Program-made: the position numbers and the translations under genes | Notes under the pieces: generated by a model | Seen by the model: only the letters and a program-made list of their open reading frames with translations | What the model was told of the DNA's origin: nothing | Databases searched by the model: none | NCBI GenBank assembly: GCA_021799405.1 | Contig: JAJZAL010000029.1 | Span: 1 to 32,260, forward strand | Length of the DNA stretch: 32,260 nucleotides | Reading direction: 5' to 3' | Source: Acidobacteriota bacterium | Lineage (GTDB): Bacteria; Acidobacteriota; Terriglobia; Terriglobales; Acidobacteriaceae | Part shown: one piece after another, positions 7,924 to 16,224 of the stretch | Layout of the letters: the number at the start of each line of letters is the position of its first letter | Position numbering within the stretch: the first letter of the stretch is position 1

Positions 7924-9255
7924 CTAGTCAGTGTGTGAGTCGATGACACCCCAGGTCGGGAGATCTACTGTCTTGAGAGTGGATACGACGTGGAGATCGG
8001 TCAGAACACCGGTATTCGGGTTGTAGAGACGGCCGGTGATTGTCCCTCCGACGTGGTCGACGGTGTAGATGAACTGGTTGGTCGGATCCATCAGGATGGT
8101 GATGGGGCCGGAACCGGTACCAAACGGAGAACCGGCATCTTCTGCCAGGGTCTTGGTGGTGGGATCGATGGTGAAGAACGATATCTCGCCATTCGACGAG
8201 GTGAGCGATCCGGATGACTGGGCGTTCGCCACGTAGAGGAAGCGCTGACTGCTGCCGGAACTGACCATGAGCGCGTCGGGATCCGCCACGTTGGGGTCGT
8301 TCTTGAAGGGGCTTCCGTTGATGGCCGTCAGCGAGCCGTTGTTGCCGGGCTCGTACGCATAAATTTCGTTGGTGGAACCATCGAGCATGAAGACGTAGTT
8401 GCCGGCCGTGTCGCCCGAGATGGTATTGATCGCCACGGCGCCGGGGACGGAGATGGGGCCGTTGGTGGTCAGCGTCAGCTGGCCGGTGCCTGCACTGACG
8501 AGGTACGGGAAAACAGTTTCGATGTCGCCATTGCTGGAGCTACCGGCGTCCATGGTGTAAAGGACGTTCCCGGCGATGTGCATGTCCACGGGGAAGCAGC
8601 CTACCGGGAAGTAGGTGATGCCGTTCAGCTGAGCATTCTGCAGAAGGGTGAAGATGCCGGTGTTGGAGTTGACCTGGAAGGCCGTGACGGCGCCCACCGG
8701 CCGATATACCTTATCGGCGCTGTCGTAGCAGGGGAATGCCGCGCTCTTTGTGGGCGAGGCGTTCGCGATCGTCTGGGTACCAGGCAGAACAGCGGGCGCA
8801 TACTCATCGAGCACATAAACGTACGAGCCCTCGTACTCGAGGATGCGAATGTCACCTGTACCAGATGCGGAATAGCCCTGCTGGAACGAGACGGCTCCGT
8901 CGCCGCCGACGCTGAAGACGGCGATGCCGTTTCCGGTGTAGGTGATATTTCCGCTGCCGCTGGTGCTCTTGACACCGTGGTTCAACACGAAAATGTAACG
9001 GCCAGTCTGATCGGCAATCACGCGAATGGGGTTGCTGCCGTCGGACGAAAACGGCTGGCCGGGGACCTGAAACAGTGCACCATCGGTGCTGTTGACTTTG
9101 AAGGCTCCGATTTCACCAGAGGTCGTGGCTGTCTTCACTCCGGTGACGTAAAAATAGCCGGTGGAGTAATTCTGCTTGCACGCGGAGACCCCAATGGTGG
9201 CCGCCAAGGTCGCCAGTATAGCCAGAGAGGCCTGGCCGAAATTCCTGAACTTCAT
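7924..9255 (-). CDS. Beta-propeller lipoprotein, paralogue of the 6477-7757 gene
   Basis: Predicted lipoprotein of 443 aa. The start chosen is ATG 9255, preceded by GGAAAGGAAG; an upstream in-frame start at 9324 would add 23 residues ahead of a clean signal peptide. MKFRNFGQ and a hydrophobic segment lead to the lipobox VSAC with Cys26, exactly the position seen in the neighbour. Propeller-type repeats include YFYVTG, YIFVLNHG, YVYVLDEY, YVFMLDG, FLYVANAQ and FIYTVDHV. The body has diverged strongly from the neighbour while signal peptide and leader are similar, which suggests an old tandem duplication. Function is unknown; a lactonase-type propeller fold is inferred from repeat pattern only. 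Confidence 0.85.
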   Translation of the reverse strand: MKFRNFGQASLAILATLAATIGVSACKQNYSTGYFYVTGVKTATTSGEIGAFKVNSTDGALFQVPGQPFSSDGSNPIRVIADQTGRYIFVLNHGVKSTSGSGNITYTGNGIAVFSVGGDGAVSFQQGYSASGTGDIRILEYEGSYVYVLDEYAPAVLPGTQTIANASPTKSAAFPCYDSADKVYRPVGAVTAFQVNSNTGIFTLLQNAQLNGITYFPVGCFPVDMHIAGNVLYTMDAGSSSNGDIETVFPYLVSAGTGQLTLTTNGPISVPGAVAINTISGDTAGNYVFMLDGSTNEIYAYEPGNNGSLTAINGSPFKNDPNVADPDALMVSSGSSQRFLYVANAQSSGSLTSSNGEISFFTIDPTTKTLAEDAGSPFGTGSGPITILMDPTNQFIYTVDHVGGTITGRLYNPNTGVLTDLHVVSTLKTVDLPTWGVIDSHTD

Positions 9256-9312
9256 GCGCTTCCTTTCCTGGCCATGTCGGGGAGATGGCGCAGGCAAACT
9301 GGTAGGGATGAC

Positions 9313-9329
9313 TCCCGATTGCATTGTAA
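9313..9329 (-). promoter_or_regulatory. Conserved upstream box of propeller gene (7924-9255)
   Basis: Minus strand TTACAATGCAATCGGGA, the counterpart of the box at 7816-7833. It contains TACAAT as a possible -10 element and lies about 60-75 nt before ATG 9255. Conservation of this short block between two otherwise divergent upstream regions is the evidence. Confidence 0.45.
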
Positions 9330-9407
9330 AGCAGAGATTTTACATCTCGCATCCATCAAGATTGCCGGTGTCTCATTGTAAGGTTCTCTGCGGCTGAAGG
9401 AAAGTGA

Positions 9408-9431
9408 AGGGCCGCCATAAATGGCGGCCCT
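9408..9431 (-). terminator. Terminator hairpin of the M13 peptidase gene
   Basis: AGGGCCGCCAT (9408-9418) and ATGGCGGCCCT (9421-9431) form an inverted repeat about 20 bases after the M13 stop at 9451. On the minus strand it is followed by a T-rich but interrupted tract (TCACTTTCC). Confidence 0.7.
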
Positions 9432-9450
9432 GGAAAGAATAGGGATTCAG

Positions 9451-11514
9451 CTACCAGACGCGGCAGCCATGGACCGGCATCATGGGGTCACCTTTTTTGC
9501 AACTGAAGGCCTTGCCGAAGGCCGGGAAATTCTGCACGGTGCCATCGGTGCGGAATCGTCCCGGGGAGTGGGGATCGGTTTTGGCCGCGAGCGCGGCGGC
9601 CTGTGGCGTCTGGCTTCCGCACCATATCTGCGCAAAAGCGATGAAGAAGCGCTGGGCCTCTGTGTAGCCGCCGATTTTCTCGTCGATGCTCTTGTGCTCG
9701 CTGGCGAGCGTTTGGAGCAGTGCCGCGTAGGCGATGCGCAGGCCGCCGTTGTCGGCGGTGTTTTCGCCCAGAGTGAGGCGGCCGTTGAGGTGGACGCCGG
9801 GGATGGGCTGGAAGGCAGAATATTCCTTCACTTCGCAACTGGTGCGCTCGTCGAAGGCCTTGCGGTCCTGCGGTGTCCACCAGTTGCGGACGTTGCCGTG
9901 GGCGTCGTAGCGGCTGCCTTCGTCATCAAAGCCGTGGGTCATTTCATGGCCGATGACGACGCCGATGCCGCCGAAATTGACGGCCGGGTCCATGCGGTAA
10001 TCGTAGAAGGGCGGCTGCAGGATGCCGGCAGGGAAGTTGATGTCATTCTGCGGTGGGTTGTAGTAGGCGTTGACGGTGGGTGGGGTCATGCCCCATTCCT
10101 TTTCATTGACCGGCTTGCCGATCTTGTTGAGCTGGCGGTCGAACTCGAAGCGAGCCGTGTGCTGCAGGTCGACGATGAAGCTGGCGCGGGACACTTTGAG
10201 TTTGGAGTAGTCGCGCCAATGGTCGGGGTAGCCGATTTTCTGCCGCATGGCAGCCAGTTTGATCTCCGCCTGTTTTTTGGTGGCTTCGGTCATCCAGGGG
10301 ATGTTCTGGATGTCCTGGGCGAGCGCCTGTTTAAGGGCGGCGACCATCTGCTCGGTGTTCTGCCTGGCGCTGGGTGGGAAGTGCTGCTGGACCCAATCCT
10401 GCCCAACGGCGAAGCCGAGCGCGCGATCGGTAAGCGCGGTGCAGCGCTTCCAGCGGGCGGACTGCTGATCCTGGCCGGCGAGGGTGTGGCGGAAGAATTC
10501 GAAATGGGCCTGCGCAAAGGGCTCTGAGAGCCAGGGCGCGGCGTCGCTGATGGTGTGGAAACGCAGGTAGCTCTTGATGGCTGCCAGGTCCTGCGTGGCG
10601 AGCTCCTGGTTCAGGGCCGTGAAGAAGCCGGGCATGCCGACGTTCATGACCGGAATCGCCGGCGCGTGGATGTCCGCGAGGAATTTCTGCCAGGCGAACT
10701 CGGGCGCGAGTTTATCGAGACCGGAAACCGGCATGGGGTGGTAGCGGTTGGCCGGATTGCGCAGCGCGACGCGGGGCAGCGAGCCCCTGGCCAGCGCGGT
10801 CTCAATGGCGAGGACATGCGCTGCCTCGGTTTCTGCCTGCGCATCCGAGTCGCCGACCAGCTTGAAGAGAGTTACCACGTATCGGTGATATTGGGCGCGG
10901 ATGGCGGTGGTGCGAGGCGAGTCGTCGAGGTAGTAGGAGCGGTCCGGCATGGTGAGGCCGCCCTGCCCGGCATAGGCGATCTGGCTGGCCGAATTTTTCT
11001 GGTCCTGGACGACGCCGAAGCGGAAGAAGACCGGTACGCCGTCCTGCGAGATGAGGCGGGCGACGAGCGGAGCAAGCTGCCGCTTGCTGTGGATGGCGTC
11101 AATGGCATGAAGCGCGGGAAGGATGGGCTGGTCGCCCAGGTCGTTTGCGCGGTCGGTGTCCATGCAGGCGGCATAAAAGTCGCCGTATTTCTTTTGGAGC
11201 GGCGTGGAGGGATGGTCGGCCGCCTGCTTGAGGTCGAGGTAGAGCAGGTACTGGTTGCGCTCGTAGAGCTCGTTGAAGCGTCCCCAGCGGGACTGGTCAG
11301 CGGGGATGGGATGATTCTTGATCCAGTTACCGCAGGCGAACTGGTAGAAGTCGTCGCAGGGATTGACGCTGGTATCGAGAGCCCGGAGGTCAAAGCTGTG
11401 CGGGGCCTTCGGTTCAACAGGTACCGATGAGTGGGTGGCAGCAGGCTTTGCCTGTTGCGCCATAGCCAGGCCTGTGCCCAGCAGAAGCACCGAAAGAATA
11501 CGAGTGACTTGCAT
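9451..11514 (-). CDS. M13 family zinc metalloendopeptidase (neprilysin/PepO-like), secreted
   Basis: Zinc peptidase of 687 aa, the usual family length, predicted to act outside the cytoplasm on small peptides. The start chosen is ATG 11514, since AGAGGA lies 5-6 nt upstream; ATG 11529 would place that site inside the gene. A signal peptide (~1-20, ending near AMAQQ) precedes the LDTSVNPCDDFYQFACGNW motif of the M13 N-terminal domain. The catalytic HEMTH has His523, Glu524 and His527. ENTADN supplies the third zinc ligand Glu584 plus Asp588. The conserved VNAYYNP substrate-binding motif and the terminal CRVW are also present. It lies downstream of the MCE gene but a hairpin separates them, so it is probably its own unit. 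Confidence 0.97.
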   Translation of the reverse strand: MQVTRILSVLLLGTGLAMAQQAKPAATHSSVPVEPKAPHSFDLRALDTSVNPCDDFYQFACGNWIKNHPIPADQSRWGRFNELYERNQYLLYLDLKQAADHPSTPLQKKYGDFYAACMDTDRANDLGDQPILPALHAIDAIHSKRQLAPLVARLISQDGVPVFFRFGVVQDQKNSASQIAYAGQGGLTMPDRSYYLDDSPRTTAIRAQYHRYVVTLFKLVGDSDAQAETEAAHVLAIETALARGSLPRVALRNPANRYHPMPVSGLDKLAPEFAWQKFLADIHAPAIPVMNVGMPGFFTALNQELATQDLAAIKSYLRFHTISDAAPWLSEPFAQAHFEFFRHTLAGQDQQSARWKRCTALTDRALGFAVGQDWVQQHFPPSARQNTEQMVAALKQALAQDIQNIPWMTEATKKQAEIKLAAMRQKIGYPDHWRDYSKLKVSRASFIVDLQHTARFEFDRQLNKIGKPVNEKEWGMTPPTVNAYYNPPQNDINFPAGILQPPFYDYRMDPAVNFGGIGVVIGHEMTHGFDDEGSRYDAHGNVRNWWTPQDRKAFDERTSCEVKEYSAFQPIPGVHLNGRLTLGENTADNGGLRIAYAALLQTLASEHKSIDEKIGGYTEAQRFFIAFAQIWCGSQTPQAAALAAKTDPHSPGRFRTDGTVQNFPAFGKAFSCKKGDPMMPVHGCRVW

Positions 11515-11624
11515 GCGTTCCTCTTGCATTCCCGGGCAGCATTCAGAAGTTGGGGGGGGCTGCCCGCCAACGATGATGGGTGTTCTGTGCTGAAAGACAG
11601 TAGCACGATTCCAAACAAGAACTG

Positions 11625-11648
11625 AAGCCGAAGGAAGCCCTCCGGCTT
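11625..11648 (-). terminator. Terminator hairpin after the MCE-family gene
   Basis: AAGCCGAAGG (11625-11634) and CCTCCGGCTT (11639-11648) pair with one G.U on the minus strand and a 4-nt loop, about 20 bases after the stop at 11669. The T-rich flank (TTTTGTTTT) is on the plus-strand side, so termination on the minus strand is less certain. Confidence 0.5.
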
Positions 11649-11668
11649 TTGTTTTGGACGGGAGTCAA

Positions 11669-12745
11669 TCAGAAAATATGCAGTTTGATGGAGAGATATT
11701 TCTTGGGGTTCTTGCGGATGGCCGTAACAAGCTCGCTACTGCTCACGCTGACTTCGTCGAGGTGGTCATAGAGCGCGGGATTCTTAATGAGCTGACCGAT
11801 GGTGCCTTTACCCTCATTGGCCTGGGCGAGAATGGCGTTGAGCTGGGTGACGGTGTCGTTCAGCTTCTTTGCAAAGGCCGGGTCGTTGAGCAACATGCCG
11901 ACGGCGCCGTGTCCGTTGTTGGCCTTGGCCAGCACCTGGTTGAGCTGCGTGGAAGATTTCTCGAGGTTGTCGTAGAGGGTGGGATCCCAGATAAGCTTGC
12001 CTAGCGTTCCCTTGCCGCCGTTGATTTCTGTGGCCACGTTGTCCAGCTTGGTGGCACTGTCGTTGAGGTGGTTATAGAGCGAGTCATCGGTCATGAGCTT
12101 GCCGATGGTGCCTTTGCCGCTGTTGATCTGCCTGGCAATGGAGCTGAGCTGGTTGACTGCCGTCACGGCGCGGTCGTAGAGCGTCGGGTCATTGATGAGT
12201 TTGCCAATGGAGCCCTGGTTACTGTTCAGCTTATCTACCAGCAGGCTCAGCTGATCCAGGATGGTGTTCAACTTCTGGATCGTGGTCTGGCTGGACTGGA
12301 TCACATCCTGCAGATTGGGTGTCTCATTCGTGGGCAGGACGGCGTTGTTCTGTACGGGCTGGCCGTGGGCCTGGCGGTTGTCGATGTCGACGACGGTGTC
12401 ACCTAGGACGCCGACGGTGGTCAGGCTGGTTCTGGAATCCGTGAAGAGCTTGTTACGGTACTGGTCGCTGACGCCCATGATGACTTCGACCGGCGTAAGG
12501 CGGGGCTCTGACACGATGTGAATGGCCTTTACGTTGCCGATAGTGACGCCGTCCAGGTTGACCGGCGCACCCACCTTGAGGCCGGCGGAGTTCTCAAAAT
12601 AGGAGCGAACGGTGATCTTGCCGGTAAAAAAGCCGCCCCGATTCCCCGACATCAAGAAGATGAGGGCAACCACAGCCGCCAGCGCGACGATGATCAGGAC
12701 GCCGACCTTCAGCTGCGACCATTGAACTTCCTGACGACTAGGCAC
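11669..12745 (-). CDS. MCE/MlaD-family lipid transport protein with five 34-residue repeats
   Basis: Inner-membrane-anchored substrate-binding protein of 358 aa of the MCE type, which shuttles lipids between membranes together with an ABC permease and ATPase. The start is GTG 12745 with GAGGGGG just upstream; a longer frame to 12940 has no credible N-terminus. A membrane helix (~12-32) is followed by one MCE domain (~38-120, with the VNLDGVTIGNV segment). A long, probably helical tail follows. The tail holds five units of about 34 residues with the theme GTxGKLxxDPxLYDxL followed by a heptad-like helix. No mlaE or mlaF partner lies adjacent, so the ABC components must be elsewhere. The repeats resemble those in other MCE proteins with long C-termini. 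Confidence 0.9.
   Translation of the reverse strand: MPSRQEVQWSQLKVGVLIIVALAAVVALIFLMSGNRGGFFTGKITVRSYFENSAGLKVGAPVNLDGVTIGNVKAIHIVSEPRLTPVEVIMGVSDQYRNKLFTDSRTSLTTVGVLGDTVVDIDNRQAHGQPVQNNAVLPTNETPNLQDVIQSSQTTIQKLNTILDQLSLLVDKLNSNQGSIGKLINDPTLYDRAVTAVNQLSSIARQINSGKGTIGKLMTDDSLYNHLNDSATKLDNVATEINGGKGTLGKLIWDPTLYDNLEKSSTQLNQVLAKANNGHGAVGMLLNDPAFAKKLNDTVTQLNAILAQANEGKGTIGQLIKNPALYDHLDEVSVSSSELVTAIRKNPKKYLSIKLHIF
11757..12230 (-). repeat. Five tandem 102-bp (34-aa) coding repeats in the MCE protein tail
   Basis: The GSIGKL/GTIGKL/GTLGKL/GAVGML/GTIGQL motifs begin exactly 34 codons apart with no insertions. For example, the Gly codons at 12110-12112 and 11804-11806 are 306 bases apart, which is three units. 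DNA identity between units is only moderate, so this is an old protein repeat rather than a recent DNA duplication. Confidence 0.85.
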
Positions 12746-12833
12746 GGACCCCCTCAACGATGCGTCGGACTTGTGCAGAGGATACCAAATCGTGCGCCCG
12801 GCACCGGCTGTAAATGACAGCAATAGGTTTTGG

Positions 12834-13355
12834 ATGAGTGGTTTGTGCAAGTCGTTGCAGGCTTTTGCGGCTCTTCGGCAGAGGAATTGCGCGCAAGTGA
12901 CAGAAACGGGGCGAATTTCCTCGTCCGCAGTAAACAACACAGCGTTTTCGTCCGATCAAGAGAGTGTGCTGATCACGCAGAACGATCTGTTGCCCGAGTT
13001 GCGGCTGATTGCCCGATCGGAGGATGCGCCGGAGAAGACGGTGTGTTTTCTGACGGGAGCGATCGCGGCCTGCGGCGGGCAGATGCTGAGCCGGAGATTC
13101 CACTCCGACGGGTCGGCGGGGCTGGAGTGCGAATTTCCGCGGGCGATCTGCGTGGAAATGTATGGCGTGCTGCTGGCGGCGGGCCTGCATCTGAGCCGGA
13201 GCTCGCACCTCAAAATGGCCGAGCTGTGCCGCTGCACCCATGCGCTGCCAAGGGATTTCGAGCACCAGGTGGTGATGCTGGAAGTGGAAGTGTTGAAATC
13301 GACCGCCGCCGACGAAGCCTTGCGGCAGCCTCTGGAATGGCGGCAGATTGCTTGA
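12834..13355 (+). CDS. Hypothetical protein, up to 173 aa, start uncertain
   Basis: I do not recognise a family. The part from about 12966 onward (129 aa) has good coding character: an N-terminal LLPELRLIARSEDAPEKTV, then TGAIAACGGQMLSRRF, AICVEMYGVLLAAGLHLS and a Leu/Val-rich C-terminus. Six Cys are spread through the larger frame. There is no signal peptide or clear membrane helix. No start has a convincing ribosome site; ATG 12834 and GTG 12966 are both possible, and the first 45 residues from 12834 look poorly coding. It is the only plus-strand gene in a 19-kb minus-strand run and is divergent from the MCE gene. Confidence 0.6.
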   Translation: MSGLCKSLQAFAALRQRNCAQVTETGRISSSAVNNTAFSSDQESVLITQNDLLPELRLIARSEDAPEKTVCFLTGAIAACGGQMLSRRFHSDGSAGLECEFPRAICVEMYGVLLAAGLHLSRSSHLKMAELCRCTHALPRDFEHQVVMLEVEVLKSTAADEALRQPLEWRQIA

Positions 13356-13381
13356 TGCGGCGCCGTTGCGCGGAAACACCA

Positions 13382-13405
13382 AGGCCGGTCCCCATGGACC
13401 GGCCT
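13382..13405. terminator. Bidirectional terminator between convergent genes
   Basis: Perfect 10-bp stem AGGCCGGTCC (13382-13391) and GGACCGGCCT (13396-13405) with loop CCAT, centred between the plus-strand stop at 13355 and the minus-strand stop at 13425. There is no long T-run, but the position between convergent genes is typical. Confidence 0.65.
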
Positions 13406-13424
13406 GAGATGTGAGAGTGGAAAG

Positions 13425-15965
13425 CTACTGCACCTGGAAGGACTGCTGCAGCGGCAGATGCTCGGAAGAGTCGCCGACGTAAACGATGAATTTGCCGGGG
13501 TCGACTTCCCATCCGTGTTTCTGATCGCTCCAGTAGGCCAGATCGCTGTGAGTGAGGTGCAGCACGACGTGCTGCACCTCGCCGGGCATCAGGCGGACTT
13601 TCCGGAAGCCTTTCAGTTCTTCGACAGGCCGCTTGATTTTTGCCGAGGGGTCGCCCACGTATAGCTGGGCAACGTCGGCGCCTTCGCGCTGGCCGGTGTT
13701 GGTGACATCGAAGGACACGGTGATGTCACCGGCCGTGGGGGCATTTTCCGGCGTGACCTTCAGGTTGCTGAAGGAGAACGTCGTGTAGGAAAGGCCGAAG
13801 CCGAAGGGGAACAGCACGGGCTTGTGGAAGGTGGTGTAGTACCGGTAGCCGACGTAAACACCCTCGGCATACTTAACCGGCTCGACGGTGCCCCAGGGAA
13901 CCTTGGGTCCGTAATAGTTGTGGTAAGTCGGGTTCTCGCTCCAGTTGGCTGCGTAGGAGGCCGGCAGGTGGCCTTCCGGGTCGTGCTCGCCGAAGATGAT
14001 CTGCGCGAGCGCCGGGCCGCCTTCCTGGCCGGGATAGAAGGTGTCGAGGATGGCGGGGACGTCGTGGATCCAGGGCTGCATGTCGACGTTGCCGCCGGCG
14101 CAGATGGTCACGATGGTGTTCCTGTTGGCCGCGGCCACGGTCTGGATGAGCTCGTTCTGGCCGAAGGGCAGTTCGAAGGAGCGGTCAAAGCCTTCGCTCT
14201 CGCTGTGCTCATTGAAGCCGACGGAGACCACGACAGCGTCAGCCAGGGCCGCGATCTGCTTCACTTCCGGATCGACGATCTGGTCTGCGGCCTCGATGCC
14301 CATGCCGAAGCGCGGGGAGTTGCCGGTGGGCCAGTACTTGACTTCGATGTGCGCGGCCTGCCCGGCCGGAAGCTGGATCTCGGTGGAGTGCGGTGCCTGG
14401 CCTTCGTGCGTGTCCTCATGCAGCACTGCCTGGCCGTTGATCATCACCTGGTAGCGATCGGACCCGCCGGCGGCAGCCACAACGATGTAGCTTCCAGTGG
14501 TTTTGGGCATGAAGGTGGCGGTGTAGCGAATGCTCTTCGGATGTTTGGTTTCGGGGGTCCACTCGGCCGGATGGTAGCCCGCCATCTTCGGCGCCCAAGT
14601 GACGGCCGGGGTGCCCTGAAAGTTGGGATTGTTGTAGGTTTCGATCTTCACGGCCCTGGAGAAGTAGGGATTGCTGCCCGGAGACGCCACGAATTTCGTG
14701 TGCTGGAAGAATTCCTCAGTGGTAGGCAGGCCGCGCACGTAGAGGACCTTGATCTTTGCGCCGCCGAAGCGAACGAGGCCGGTGAGGAAGCTGGTGGAGT
14801 TGTAGGGCGTCACGTTCGAGCTGCCGCCGGCTTCCGGCATCGGCCATGCGTCCGGGCCGACGATGGCGATGGTCCGCACGGCATCGGGGTTGAGCGGCAG
14901 CAGGTGATTCTGGTTCTTCAGAAGCGTGATGCTTTCGAGCGCTTCGCGCAGGGCGACCTGCTGATTCTGAAAACTATCCTTGGGAAGGCCGGGCACGAGC
15001 TGCGGCCGGTCCAGGAAGCCGAAGCGGACGGCATCGCGGAGAATATCGCGCACCTTGTCGTTGATGGTGGCGACGGAGACCTGGCCGTCCTTGATGGCGG
15101 GCATCAGGTTTTTGGGATTCATGTACTCGCCGAAGGGCATTTCCAGGTCGAGGCCGCCGTTCGCCGCGCCCACCGCGCTATAGGTGGCAAACCAGTCGGA
15201 CATGAGGATGCCCTTGAAGCCCCAGCGCTTGCGAAGGATGTTGATGTTGAGTTCCTTGTTCTGGGTGGAGTGTTCGCCGTTGACGAGATTGTAGGAATCC
15301 ATGACGGCGCCGGCGTGACCGATCTCGACGGCATCCTTGAAGGCGGGCAGGTAGATCTCGTGCAGGGCGCGCTGGCTGATGATGGCGTTGATGTTGTGGC
15401 GGTTGTATTCGGCGTTGTTGGCGTCGAAGTGCTTGACCGTCGCGATGACGTCCTGGCTTTGCAGTCCAAGAACAAAGTTGGCGGCCATGTGTCCGGCCAG
15501 ATAGGGATCTTCGCCCATGAATTCGAAGTTGCGGCCGTCGACCGGCGCGCGGTAGATGTTGACGCCGGGGCCGAGCAGGAAGTTCACGCCGCGGGCGCGG
15601 GCATCGCGTCCAATCGCTTGGCCGACCTGGCGGGCCATAGACGGATCCCAGGTTGCGGCCAGAGCGATGTTGGCCGTGTAGGAGGTGTCAGGTCCCCAGG
15701 TGCGGACGCCGAGCGAGTCGTCGGACATCTTGAGGCGTGGCAGGCCGATAGAGGGTTCTGCGCGGATGTACATGCTGTCCACGCCGCCAATGAGCTCCAG
15801 CTTTTGCTGGAGCGTGAGCTTGTTGACCATGGCGTCGACCTTCTTTTCGACGGCAGGAGTATCGGGCAGGGGCCACTGGGCCTGAAGCGCAAGGGGCGCG
15901 CCCAGAAAAAGCAGCAAGGCGAGCACAACGAAATGAATCGATTTATTTGAGGCTGTTTTGGACAC
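13425..15965 (-). CDS. Secreted glycoside hydrolase family 3 beta-glucosidase-type enzyme with PA14 insertion
   Basis: Exported beta-glycosidase of 846 aa. The start is GTG 15965 with GGAG 7 nt upstream. The signal peptide (~1-29) ends at ALQAQ. The GH3 N-terminal barrel (~35-330) contains NFEFMGEDPYLAG, the VKHF substrate-binding motif and the nucleophile Asp257 in MSDWF. The second GH3 domain is interrupted at ~430-558 by a PA14-type carbohydrate-binding domain. It then resumes with SESEGFDR, where Glu591 is the likely acid/base. A fibronectin-III-like C-terminal domain (~730-846) completes the architecture, which is that of BglB/DesR-type enzymes. Exact substrate (glucoside, xyloside or other) cannot be read from sequence. 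It is transcribed away from, and downstream of, the GH42 gene. Confidence 0.94.
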   Translation of the reverse strand: MSKTASNKSIHFVVLALLLFLGAPLALQAQWPLPDTPAVEKKVDAMVNKLTLQQKLELIGGVDSMYIRAEPSIGLPRLKMSDDSLGVRTWGPDTSYTANIALAATWDPSMARQVGQAIGRDARARGVNFLLGPGVNIYRAPVDGRNFEFMGEDPYLAGHMAANFVLGLQSQDVIATVKHFDANNAEYNRHNINAIISQRALHEIYLPAFKDAVEIGHAGAVMDSYNLVNGEHSTQNKELNINILRKRWGFKGILMSDWFATYSAVGAANGGLDLEMPFGEYMNPKNLMPAIKDGQVSVATINDKVRDILRDAVRFGFLDRPQLVPGLPKDSFQNQQVALREALESITLLKNQNHLLPLNPDAVRTIAIVGPDAWPMPEAGGSSNVTPYNSTSFLTGLVRFGGAKIKVLYVRGLPTTEEFFQHTKFVASPGSNPYFSRAVKIETYNNPNFQGTPAVTWAPKMAGYHPAEWTPETKHPKSIRYTATFMPKTTGSYIVVAAAGGSDRYQVMINGQAVLHEDTHEGQAPHSTEIQLPAGQAAHIEVKYWPTGNSPRFGMGIEAADQIVDPEVKQIAALADAVVVSVGFNEHSESEGFDRSFELPFGQNELIQTVAAANRNTIVTICAGGNVDMQPWIHDVPAILDTFYPGQEGGPALAQIIFGEHDPEGHLPASYAANWSENPTYHNYYGPKVPWGTVEPVKYAEGVYVGYRYYTTFHKPVLFPFGFGLSYTTFSFSNLKVTPENAPTAGDITVSFDVTNTGQREGADVAQLYVGDPSAKIKRPVEELKGFRKVRLMPGEVQHVVLHLTHSDLAYWSDQKHGWEVDPGKFIVYVGDSSEHLPLQQSFQVQ

Positions 15966-16029
15966 GACGAGGCTCCTTGGAATGATGCGGAAACAATGTA
16001 CCAGACCGAAGCTTCCATTGAACAGGATG

Positions 16030-16045
16030 AGACAAACGTGTGTCT
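16030..16045. promoter_or_regulatory. Candidate operator palindrome upstream of the GH3 gene
   Basis: AGACAAACGTGTGTCT is a 16-bp dyad with only one mismatched pair and a central CG. It lies 65-80 nt before the GH3 start, where a transcription factor could act. LacI-family operators are often CG-centred palindromes of this kind, but the assignment is inference. Confidence 0.35.
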
Positions 16046-16175
16046 AGTGAGTTATTGCCGAGAACCGGCAGGGCGGAGAAAAAGGCGCCGGGAATTCAGT
16101 GAATCCCCGGTGTCTGGGAGGACAACAAGCCTGATCGGGAGAAGGCTTTCTCCTGGAAATGTTCTGAGGCGCCTT

Positions 16176-16205
16176 GCGGGCCGGCGTTACGGTGCGGCGG
16201 CCCGC
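16176..16205 (-). terminator. Possible terminator hairpin after the GH42 gene
   Basis: GCGGGCCG (16176-16183) and CGGCCCGC (16198-16205) form an 8-bp GC stem with a 14-nt loop, 20 bases past the GH42 stop at 16225. No U-run follows on the minus strand, so this is tentative. Confidence 0.4.
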
Positions 16206-16224
16206 GGGGGTGTCTGCGGTGAAT

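Noticed and set aside
13824..15950. Plus-strand open frame of 708 codons opposite GH3
   Set aside because: Val/Gly/Asp-rich antisense shadow; the minus strand encodes a complete GH3 enzyme with catalytic residues.
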